5,627 nt of DNA from Vibrio madracius (GTDB taxonomy: Bacteria; Pseudomonadota; Gammaproteobacteria; Enterobacterales; Vibrionaceae), in contig ASHK01000818.1 of the NCBI GenBank assembly GCA_000695745.1, forward strand, positions 1 through 5,627, given 5' to 3'. Under the pieces are notes generated by a model. That model made no database searches, was not told the origin of the DNA, and worked only from the letters and a program-made list of their open reading frames with translations. Shown here in pieces: positions 1-5,627 of this stretch. Made by a program: the position numbers and the translations under genes. The number at the start of each line of letters is the position of its first letter. The stretch's first letter is position 1.

Positions 1-242
1 GTTTTTAGCGTCCCTGTGGATTCCAGTTTTGCTCGCAACCATTTTTCCGGTAAGTTTGGGTACCGTTCAAACAGACATTGACCCATAATGCTTTCTGCAT
101 TAATACCGCTGTAATGTTGCATAAAGCTATTCCAGGCACAGACGTTATATTGACGGTCGACAACAATTAAACCGGCATCTAGGGTATCCAGTAACTGCAT
201 TGTCCAGTGAAAGTCGGACAGCTCTAAAGTCATCGTCGTCAT
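1..242 (-). CDS. PAS-domain signalling protein, N-terminal part (C-terminus beyond the left edge)
   Basis: The first 80 codons of a minus-strand gene are present. The likely start is the ATG at 242-240, which overlaps the TGA of the response-regulator gene (ATGA, 242-239). A Shine-Dalgarno-like GGAG lies 8 bases upstream inside that gene. A second in-frame ATG at 233-231 is possible. The protein opens MTTMTLELSDFHWTMQLL and continues with DTLDAGLIVVDRQYNVCAWN, SGINAESIMGQCLF and LPEKWLRAKLES, a typical PAS pattern (hydrophobic strand, xxWN, then a helix leading to a 'G..LFERYP' segment). It lacks a signal peptide or early membrane segment, so it should be cytoplasmic. From memory, proteins with this N-terminus often continue into a GGDEF diguanylate cyclase domain, but the C-terminal part is not visible, so output as cyclase, kinase or other is inference. 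The overlap suggests translational coupling and shared function with the response regulator. Confidence 0.8.
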   Translation of the reverse strand, partial: MTTMTLELSDFHWTMQLLDTLDAGLIVVDRQYNVCAWNSFMQHYSGINAESIMGQCLFERYPNLPEKWLRAKLESTGTLK

Positions 243-1201
243 TGCAACAACTCCATTTGCCGATGGATAATCGCAACTGATTCCGCATCAAACATAAATA
301 ATACCGAACAGAATAAATCCAACGCTTCTGCGTCGTAAGTATATTCAATAGTAAACACATGCTCATTCGCATTGAGCATAGAATGCTCTGGGCTAAAATC
401 TTCAATACGTAGTGGCTCTCGTAAAGAGAACTCCAAACCCAGTTGTTCGGAGAGGGAGACCAAAAAAGAAGACACCAAGACATTGACCAAGTTTACAACA
501 ATTTCATCGTGGGATATTTCGCCATCATCGTAACCCAAGCGCCGTCCTACTTGCGCGACAGACTCACCTTCGATACAGACCAAAGCTTCTCCATGTAAGC
601 CACTACCAACAAACCGCTGTGCTGCTGCGCAACTATTATCACGACTGAGGGCATCTTGAATCATCATGGTGACTTCGCTAAAGGTCAGCTCCCCAACTCG
701 AGGAACAGGCAATAGAATAAACTCTTTCAGCTGCGCAGATATTGTCGCTGCACCGGCTCCAAGAGCAATGTTTGACGTTTCTTGAAAACGTTCAAACATC
801 TGCTGCCTGGTAAATGATTGTTTGGGGAGGCGGCTATCATCTATGGGGATCTGCAAGTCATTAAATAATGGTATTGCCGATTCAACTTTTAGTGGTTTCT
901 CAACGAACGCATAAGCACCTAAATCTAAACAGCGCTGACGTGCGATTTCTTGGATATCACCAGAGACAACGACAACTTTGAGATGATGATTTAATGATTG
1001 AAGTTCTACTAGTACTTCAAAGCCATCCATCTCAGGCATGGTTAAATCAAGGAATAAGATATCAATCTTATCCCGCTTAATTATTTCCAGCGCTTGACGA
1101 CCATTCTCTGCAAATACGGTTTCACCATCAAAGGAGCTAGAAATAAAACTCGCTAAGCTTCTTCTCGCTACCTTTGAGTCGTCACAAATAAGTATCTGCA
1201 T
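239..1201 (-). CDS. Response regulator: REC domain fused to a CheC/CheX-type phosphatase-like domain
   Basis: This is an intact 320-residue gene. Residues 1-115 form a receiver domain: acidic pair D7/D8, phospho-acceptor D52 (within LFLDLTMPEMDG), S80 at the Thr/Ser position and K102 in EKP. The C-terminal part (about 130-315) resembles the CheC/CheX/FliY family, which dephosphorylates CheY-P. It has an ExxN motif at E141-N144 followed by a small-residue stretch (ALGAGAATISAQL). The symmetric second motif reads NLVN (237-240), so its Glu is replaced and only one active site is expected to be complete. There is no DNA-binding domain, so the output is protein-protein or phosphatase activity in the cytoplasm. 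It could act on its own receiver, on another CheY-like protein, or on the overlapping PAS protein. The start is ATG 1201-1199, with only a weak GGA 6 bases upstream. Which histidine kinase drives it cannot be seen here. Confidence 0.85.
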   Translation of the reverse strand: MQILICDDSKVARRSLASFISSSFDGETVFAENGRQALEIIKRDKIDILFLDLTMPEMDGFEVLVELQSLNHHLKVVVVSGDIQEIARQRCLDLGAYAFVEKPLKVESAIPLFNDLQIPIDDSRLPKQSFTRQQMFERFQETSNIALGAGAATISAQLKEFILLPVPRVGELTFSEVTMMIQDALSRDNSCAAAQRFVGSGLHGEALVCIEGESVAQVGRRLGYDDGEISHDEIVVNLVNVLVSSFLVSLSEQLGLEFSLREPLRIEDFSPEHSMLNANEHVFTIEYTYDAEALDLFCSVLFMFDAESVAIIHRQMELLQ

Positions 1202-1327
1202 GAATCCATTAATATTATTGATAATTGACTAACCTATAATAAACAGAATTCCATCTTGGATACCAGTATCAATTTGAACTAACATCACATTTTATTTAGA
1301 TACGCCATACGCTTAACGTGACAATAA

Positions 1328-1350
1328 CGCGCTAAATTATTGCTAGCGCG
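1328..1350 (-). terminator. 7-bp inverted repeat downstream of the DUF1289 gene, possible weak terminator
   Basis: CGCGCTA (1328-1334) pairs perfectly with TAGCGCG (1344-1350) across a 9-base loop. It lies about 50 bases past the stop of the DUF1289 gene on the minus strand. The following minus-strand bases are only moderately T-rich (TTATTGTC), so intrinsic termination would be weak. It could equally be a protein-binding palindrome upstream of the response-regulator gene. Confidence 0.3.
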
Positions 1351-1401
1351 ACTATTATTAGCGATAAAGGCTGATGAAAGAATTCGCTAAAACAAACCGT
1401 T

Positions 1402-1656
1402 TTAGAACAGATCTTGTTGAGGGCTATCGTCTTCTTCTAATACTGCATTCACTATAGGCACTTTGCCTTGCATGAGTTTGCGACGATAGCGTTGACGACA
1501 TAATTTAATGATATGGAGCTGCTGTGCTGTGGTAAAGTTCAACCAATTAAATCGCTCATCACGCTTACGCATGCACCCTTGACAGTACCCCTTCTCATCA
1601 ACTGTGCAGACACGTACGCATGGACTTGGTACGGTGAAAAACTCTAGTTGCTCCAT
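1402..1656 (-). CDS. DUF1289 family small four-cysteine protein
   Basis: The gene encodes 84 residues starting MEQLEFFTVPSPCVRVC. The ATG at 1656-1654 is chosen because AAGGA (1666-1662) sits 5 bases upstream; a GTG at 1683 and an ATG at 1662 lack such a site. Four cysteines, C13, C17, C25 and C28, form a CxxxC...CxxC arrangement (PCVRVC...GYCQGC), followed by a basic helical part with a conserved Trp (FNWLNFT) and KLCRQRYRRK. This matches the DUF1289 family, which is typically short and cytoplasmic. The cysteine pattern suggests metal binding, perhaps zinc, but the function is not established and none is claimed. The acidic C-terminal tail (about residues 70-84) is outside the conserved core. 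The gene appears monocistronic, divergent from the lipoprotein gene across about 230 bases. Confidence 0.85.
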   Translation of the reverse strand: MEQLEFFTVPSPCVRVCTVDEKGYCQGCMRKRDERFNWLNFTTAQQLHIIKLCRQRYRRKLMQGKVPIVNAVLEEDDSPQQDLF

Positions 1657-1710
1657 CGACATCCTTTTTTCAGATCGTTGCACTCATTTATCAAGCGAAA
1701 ACAAGCTTGT

Positions 1711-1738
1711 ATAGTAAGAATAGTCTGACTTATGTCAC
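1711..1738 (-). promoter_or_regulatory. Candidate promoter for the DUF1289 gene
   Basis: On the minus strand GTGACA (1738-1733) and TACTAT (1716-1711) are separated by 16 bases and lie 55 to 80 bases ahead of the start codon. They match 5 of 6 and 4 of 6 sigma-70 consensus bases. This was judged by eye only; A+T-rich intergenic DNA yields such matches by chance. Confidence 0.25.
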
Positions 1739-1884
1739 TTTTGCGAATCCAATATCACTGTTACGTAAGGGATTACACGTATCCAATCAAAAAACCACTA
1801 TACTAAAGATAACCTGTCCCTGACAAAAAACAGTGTTTTATTAGTTAGGCTTGTCAATAATTTCATTCAGTTGGAGCAAATTAT

Positions 1885-2292
1885 ATGAAGATTTTTTCTA
1901 AGACGTTACTCGCCGCAGTTGCACTTCCAGTTCTAATGACGGCTTGTGCCGCAAACAATACGCAAGAGGAAGCGATGAAAGCAGTAACCGCTCAAGATCT
2001 TCAACATCACAATTGGAACTTAGTTCAAATTGACGGCAACCCAATTCAAGTTGACGAACAAAACCAAGCCCCTCGTTTAGAGATTGGTGAGAAGATGACA
2101 GCAAACGGCAATGCTGGATGTAATAACTTCTTTGGTCAAGCAGAGCTTAAGGATGGTCAATTCCGCATTGAGAAAATGGGCATGACCATGAAGATGTGTG
2201 CTGGTACAGCGATGGACATCGAACAAACAATGTCAAAAACATTGTCAGATTGGAGTGCTATTACCGTCACTAAAAAACGGATCTTGAACTGA
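1885..2292 (+). CDS. META-domain (HslJ-like) lipoprotein, C-terminus frameshifted
   Basis: The readable frame gives 135 residues. Residues 1-20 form a lipoprotein signal peptide (basic MKIFSK, hydrophobic core, lipobox MTAC with C21 as the lipidated cysteine). With no Asp at +2 (CAAN), outer-membrane sorting is expected. Residues 38-130 match the META domain: HNWNLVQIDG, then NGNAGCNNFFG (74-84) and FRIEKMGMTMKMCAG (93-107), with C79 and C105 as a possible disulfide. The family (E. coli HslJ and relatives) is linked to heat shock and novobiocin resistance, but its biochemical role is unclear. A GGAG lies 8 bases upstream of the ATG. The frame goes wrong in the A-run at 2272-2277. With one more A the protein would continue TDLELKGAEHTLTFELKDWV and stop at 2340-2342, giving 152 residues and the usual family ending. 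As written it ends in the non-family tail RILN. Confidence 0.85.
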   Translation: MKIFSKTLLAAVALPVLMTACAANNTQEEAMKAVTAQDLQHHNWNLVQIDGNPIQVDEQNQAPRLEIGEKMTANGNAGCNNFFGQAELKDGQFRIEKMGMTMKMCAGTAMDIEQTMSKTLSDWSAITVTKKRILN

Positions 2293-2360
2293 AAGGCGCT
2301 GAGCACACACTAACATTTGAATTGAAAGATTGGGTCAACTAATCCCAACGCATCCCAATC

Positions 2361-2387
2361 AAAAACGGCACGCGATGTGCCGTTTTT
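2361..2387. terminator. Bidirectional rho-independent terminator
   Basis: AAAAACGGCAC (2361-2371) and GTGCCGTTTTT (2377-2387) form a perfect 11-bp stem with a 5-base loop. There is a T-run on the plus strand and the complementary A-run gives one on the minus strand. It sits between the lipoprotein gene (restored stop 2342) and the convergent methyltransferase gene (stop 2404), so it can end both transcripts. Confidence 0.9.
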
Positions 2388-2403
2388 ATTTGTTTTGAAT
2401 CGA

Positions 2404-3378
2404 CTAGCGGAACAGTAAGACTTTCAAACTCGCATCATCATCTTTGTCTGCAAATTCTGATGGGTTAGCCAAGCGCTCAATATAAGTGAGTGTTGGCGCT
2501 TCTTCTTTCATGCTATCAATCAAAAAGCTCGGTGTAACACTCGGTGAATTTACACACGCCATCACTTCTCCTTGCGCATTCAACAACTCAGGTAAGCGTC
2601 GTAGGATTTTTTTGTAATCCTTGGTCAGCGCAAAACTGCCTTTTTGGAACGAGGTGGGTCGATAATAATCAGGTCATAAGGACCATACTTTTTAATTTTG
2701 CCCCACGATTTAAAGATGTCGTGTGCCATAAAAGTAACGTTAAGACGTATCATGGTCATTCAATCGGTGATTATCACGCCCTTTGTTTAACGAGGCGCGT
2801 GCCATATCAACGTTCACCACATGCTCTGCTCCACCTTCGATTGCCGCTACGGAGAATCCACAGGTGTAGGCAAACAAGTTTAATACTCGTTTCCCTCTCG
2901 CGTGCTCTTTTACCCACTCTCGACCATTTCGCATGTCAAGAAACAGTCCAAAATTCTGGTTACGACCAATATCCAGCTGATATTTACATCCGAGTTCTAA
3001 AACAACTGGCCTGCTATCAAGCTCCCCCCATAACACCTCTGTTGGCGCGCCATCACTGTATCGGTGCTGTAAGACGATGGCCTTACCTTGAGCGTTTCGC
3101 CAAACGTCGCTGGTGGATAAATCTTCAAGCCCCTGCTTGAGCGTGCACATAAACGTCTCATCGACCGGTTTGAACACGTTCACTAACAATTGACTGGCAG
3201 CCCAGTCACACGTCAGTTGCTCCAAACCAGGCCAGCACTTGCCTCGTCCATGAAAAAGACGCCTCACTTCAACATTAGAGTGAGATAGCCCTTTTGAAAC
3301 TAGCTCGAAGAAAACCGCTAGCTGACTCGCTTGCATTGCCTCGTTGTCACCGTTTTGTTGTTCTATTTTTTCGGCCAT
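2404..3378 (-). pseudogene. Class I SAM-dependent methyltransferase (RlmI/RlmK-like), two compensating frameshifts
   Basis: Joining three segments gives a protein of about 324 residues. It starts at ATG 3378-3376 (MAEKIEQQNGDN), 5 bases after GGGAG; the in-frame upstream GTG/ATG codons look less likely. Visible elements are RNQNFGLFLDMRNGR (about 139-153), SAM motif I VLNLFAYTCGFSVAA (165-179), the acidic ribose-binding VNVDMARAS (189-197) and the catalytic-type DPPSF. This is the core of rRNA cytosine-C5/guanine-N2 methyltransferases such as RlmI and RlmK, but an N-terminal PUA domain is not evident, so the exact RNA target is unknown. An extra base at 2742/2743 brings a TAA at 2742-2740. 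Between there and 2653 the next frame encodes VTFMAHDIFKSWGKIKK...DPP. A base missing between 2652 and 2653 returns to the original frame, which ends at TAG 2406-2404. As written only about 212 residues are made, without DPPSF. The balanced indels point to sequence error more than decay. Confidence 0.8.
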
Positions 3379-4048
3379 GCTAACTCCCATGGTTGCGACC
3401 ATTTATCGATAGCGTCGGAAACCTCTGCCGCTTGCCATTTCTCACCAAGATCACTCGCTCTTGGGTCACATCGAAATTGAAATAACTCGCCGCAGAGCTC
3501 AAAACGCAGTGCGTAAGCATGTAAGTATCCACGGTCCGCATCATCACTTACGTTGTAGATAGCATCACCTTTAATCGGTGAACCTATGGATTTCAAAGCA
3601 ACGCGAATTTGGTGCGTTTTGCCTGACAAAGGTTTGCATAAAAAGAGCCGCTCGCCACTTTGCGCTGCAGCTGAAAAAAACTGCGTGACTGCTGGGTTAT
3701 TCTTAGAGTTGACCAATTTCCAAGACGAGCGTCTTGAACGCTCCATATCACCGACAATCGTTCCTTGCTTCTTTTTCGGTTTTTTACTGCCGATTGCCAG
3801 ATAGTATTTGTCTATCTGGCGCTGTTCGAACAGACGTGAAAACTGCGCTGCAATCTCCGCTCGCTTGGCCAAAATAAGTAATCCAGATGTCATTTTGTCG
3901 AGCCGGTGTACTAGATGAAGTGATGAGGTGCCAATGCACGTGCAACCTCTGACACCAACATGGTATCACCATCATCTTTATGGACACTCACTCCTGGATA
4001 TTTATTAATAACCACAAAATCGTCATTTTCATAATGAATATCGAACAT
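3363..4048 (-). pseudogene. RluA-family RNA pseudouridine synthase, one frameshift
   Basis: Restored, this is a 228-residue RNA-modifying enzyme that isomerises uridine to pseudouridine. The start is ATG 4048-4046 (MFDIHYENDDFVVINKYPGV), with AAGG 6 bases upstream. It has the N-terminal 'VVINKYPGVSVHKDD' strand-turn, the catalytic HRLDKMTSGLLIL with its essential Asp, DKYYLAIGSK, and KPLSGKTHQIRVAL near the middle to C-terminal part. No S4 domain is present. The short single-domain form resembles the RluA-like TIGR01621 group, recalled from memory; its RNA target is not assigned, and TruC is an alternative. One base is missing between 3926 and 3927 (after RALAP), giving a TAG at 3913-3911. 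Translation restarting at the internal ATG (3893, MTSG) would lose the catalytic Asp, so the sequence as written is inactive. The stop codon overlaps the methyltransferase start by 16 bases, indicating an operon of two RNA-modification genes. Confidence 0.82.
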
Positions 4049-4093
4049 ACGATACCTTATCGCTAAGGAATAATGGGCAGGGATAATACACAA

Positions 4094-4114
4094 AAGCTGC
4101 TCAATGAGCAGCTT
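4094..4114 (-). terminator. Rho-independent terminator of the NSS transporter gene
   Basis: AAGCTGCTC (4094-4102) and GAGCAGCTT (4106-4114) form a perfect 9-bp stem with a 3-base loop. On the minus strand the stem runs into TTTTGTGTATT. It lies 27 bases after the transporter stop and 46 bases before the pseudouridine synthase start, so it separates the two transcription units. Confidence 0.85.
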
Positions 4115-4140
4115 CTAGTTAGCAATAATTCACGCATTCG

Positions 4141-5483
4141 TTATAAGAATGGGTAAGCAAACACCATTATGATGGCAATAGGACACACCACTTTGACGTA
4201 AATTGGCCAGATCCGCCAAAACCACGTCTTCTCTATTTCAGGGTAACCTTGTTGAATTTCTTTAAGCAAAGCGTTTCGACTCCAGACCCAACCGATAACG
4301 ATCGCCCAAACTACCCCTAATAAAGGCTGCATATACATAGTCGACGCGGTAGCAACCCAATCAAACAAGGTGTCAAAATTCGCTGCAATAAGCACGCTGA
4401 ACACCAATATCGCTAAACCCAAAATGATCGCGGACTTCTCTCGCTTGATCTTCATTTCTTCTTGCAAACAGGAGACTGGCACTTCTAGCATGGCAATTGA
4501 AGAAGTTAGTGCAGCAATCACCATCAGCGCAAAGAAAGCGACACCGACAATTTCTCCCACCAGTCCCATAGAGTCAAACAAGCTTGGTAATACAGTGAAA
4601 ACAAGGTTTCCTGAACTGATTAGCTCACCGGTCTCACTAAAGATCTGCACACCATTTGCTTTTGCAACAAACATCGCTGGAAGAATGAGTAAGCCCGCAA
4701 AAAACGCCACCCCAGTATCAATAATGGCCACTTGACCTGCCGTCTTTGGAATATTAACGTCTTTACTTAGGTAAGAGCCGTACACCATCATTGCACCCAC
4801 TCCCAGTGACAACGAGAAAAACGCCTGTCCCATTGCATTCACTACCAGTCCACCGTTCACATGCTCCCAATTAGGAACAAGGTACATTCTTAAGCCATCC
4901 ATCGCCCCATGTTGGGTGAAAATGTAGATAATGAGCACTAAGAATAGGGCGAACAACACTGGCATCAATCGTGATGACCACTTTTCAATACCGTCTGCAA
5001 CACCACGGCGTACCACAAATACTGTCATCAACATGAATATGACCGTCAGCAGTACATTTCTTCCTGTTCCAAAAGTAATCAACCATTCCGATAACGACTG
5101 CAATCCAATCAACTTCATAATTGGGGAAACACCAAAGCCTATTAACCATCCAGCTAAGATGCATAAAAGCTCAAAATCATTGAGGCAGTTAGCATAGCCG
5201 TGGTACCAAATAACACCGCTAACAAGCGGTTATTGGTCCAGATTTTTCGTAGTGACCCAATTGGGTTAGATTGCCCATATCGGCCTATAGTGAGCTCAGC
5301 AACGAGCATTGGGAAAGCAAGCAGAGCCATCATCAAAAGATAGATAAGAAGGAATGCGGCGCCGCCGTTACTCGCGGTTTGCGTTGGGAATCCCCAAACG
5401 TTACCTAAACCCACTGCTGAGCCAGCAGCAGCCATTATAAAGCCAAAACGAGAAGAAAATTGGCCTCTATCGGAACTTGCCAT
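4141..5483 (-). pseudogene. NSS-family sodium-dependent transporter (LeuT-like), one frameshift
   Basis: Restored, this is a 447-residue inner-membrane symporter for amino acids or related solutes driven by sodium, probably with 11 membrane segments like other short bacterial NSS proteins. TM1 carries AAAGSAVGLGNVWGFP (18-33), covering the sodium and substrate sites. TM2 ends in AELTIGRYG (62-70). TM6 shows the unwound GQAFFSLSLGVG (219-230). TM8 shows ALTSSIAMLE (325-334), equivalent to the Na2 site. R6 and F9 align with the LeuT inner gate. The LeuT outer-gate Arg after GNxW is Gly (G31) here. The start is ATG 5483-5481 and no clear ribosome-binding site is seen. A base is missing between 5160 and 5161 in TM3 (after LSFY), giving a TAG at 5156-5154. 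The second frame continues ILAGWLIGFGVSPIMKLIG to the TAA at 4143-4141. As written only 109 residues are made, so there is no transport. The substrate cannot be told from sequence. Confidence 0.87.
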
Positions 5484-5550
5484 CAGTTTGTACCATGTGT
5501 GTCTAATCAGTAGACGAATTTGTGGCTGTCCATGAAATGATTTCTCCGCA

Positions 5551-5574
5551 CAAAAAAACTGCCTCTAAGGCAGT
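5551..5574 (-). terminator. Rho-independent terminator of a gene beyond the right edge
   Basis: ACTGCC (5558-5563) pairs with GGCAGT (5569-5574), extendable by one T-A pair, and the minus strand then reads a run of seven T (complement of 5552-5558). It is oriented for a minus-strand transcript entering from the right. No coding frame for that gene is supported within 5575-5627, so only its 3' untranslated region, or at most its last codon, is in the window. Confidence 0.8.
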
Positions 5575-5627
5575 CTCTCCCTGTGCTCTTCAGTCGTTCA
5601 CCTCAAAAAGGTGTAAGATAAAATTTA

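Noticed and set aside
145..483. Minus-strand open frame of 112 codons
   Set aside because: It overlaps the response-regulator gene in another frame, has no family-like motifs and no supporting start site; it is a shadow frame.
1799..1804. TATACT as a -10 element for the lipoprotein gene
   Set aside because: It resembles the consensus, but no -35 element lies at 16-18 bases upstream, so a promoter call is not supported.
2272..2278. Programmed -1 frameshift heptamer AAAAAAC in the lipoprotein gene
   Set aside because: The heptamer is not in the phase needed for a classical X XXY YYZ site, and no downstream stimulatory structure close enough is evident.
2544..3140. Plus-strand open frame of 198 codons
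   Set aside because: It lies antisense to the methyltransferase; its composition is rich in Arg, His, Leu and Pro with no recognisable domain, while the opposite strand holds clear SAM-binding motifs.
4370..4735. Plus-strand open frame of 121 codons antisense to the transporter, Ser/Ala/Thr-rich
   Set aside because: This is a typical mirror of a membrane-protein gene; it has no ribosome-binding site or motif.
4141..5118. Treating the second transporter fragment as an independent 325-residue gene starting at MKLIGLQ
   Set aside because: It begins in mid-TM3, has no TM1-TM2, and is joined seamlessly to the upstream fragment by one base.
5599..5613. CACCT/AGGTG inverted repeat near the right edge
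   Set aside because: The stem is only 5 bp and there is no T-tract; it is too short to call.

Overview
The window looks like gammaproteobacterial chromosomal DNA, most likely from Vibrio or a close relative. This rests on the protein families, the moderate A+T content and the gene arrangement. I did not run any database search, so the genus is inference. Nothing resembles phage, an insertion sequence, CRISPR or a genomic island; the content is ordinary core or near-core genes.

Layout from left to right. Positions 1-1201 (minus strand) hold a signalling pair. A response regulator that fuses a receiver (REC) domain to a CheC/CheX-type phosphatase-like domain is followed, with a 4-base ATGA overlap, by the start of a PAS-domain protein that runs off the left edge. 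Positions 1402-1656 (minus) encode a small four-cysteine DUF1289 protein. Positions 1885-2342 (plus) encode a META/HslJ-like outer-membrane lipoprotein whose last ~20 codons are out of frame. A strong bidirectional terminator at 2361-2387 separates it from a convergent two-gene RNA-modification operon on the minus strand. That operon consists of an RluA-family pseudouridine synthase (4048-3363) overlapping by 16 bases a class I SAM-dependent methyltransferase of the RlmI/RlmK type (3378-2404). A minus-strand terminator at 4094-4114 lies upstream of it and ends the next gene, an NSS-family sodium-dependent transporter (5483-4141). At 5551-5574 another minus-strand terminator belongs to a gene beyond the right edge.

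The most striking feature is damage to reading frames. Four consecutive genes between about 2.27 and 5.16 kb carry five single-base indels in total: one in the lipoprotein, two compensating ones in the methyltransferase, one in the pseudouridine synthase and one in the transporter. The left 1.65 kb (response regulator, DUF1289) is intact. In every case the downstream frame continues a clean family-like protein with no other lesions. That pattern fits sequencing or assembly error, or very recent inactivation, better than old pseudogenes.

Functionally, the left pair is probably a phosphorelay output that may feed a second-messenger enzyme. The middle operon modifies RNA, and the right gene imports a small amino-acid-like solute with sodium. 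I found no convincing previously undescribed system here.
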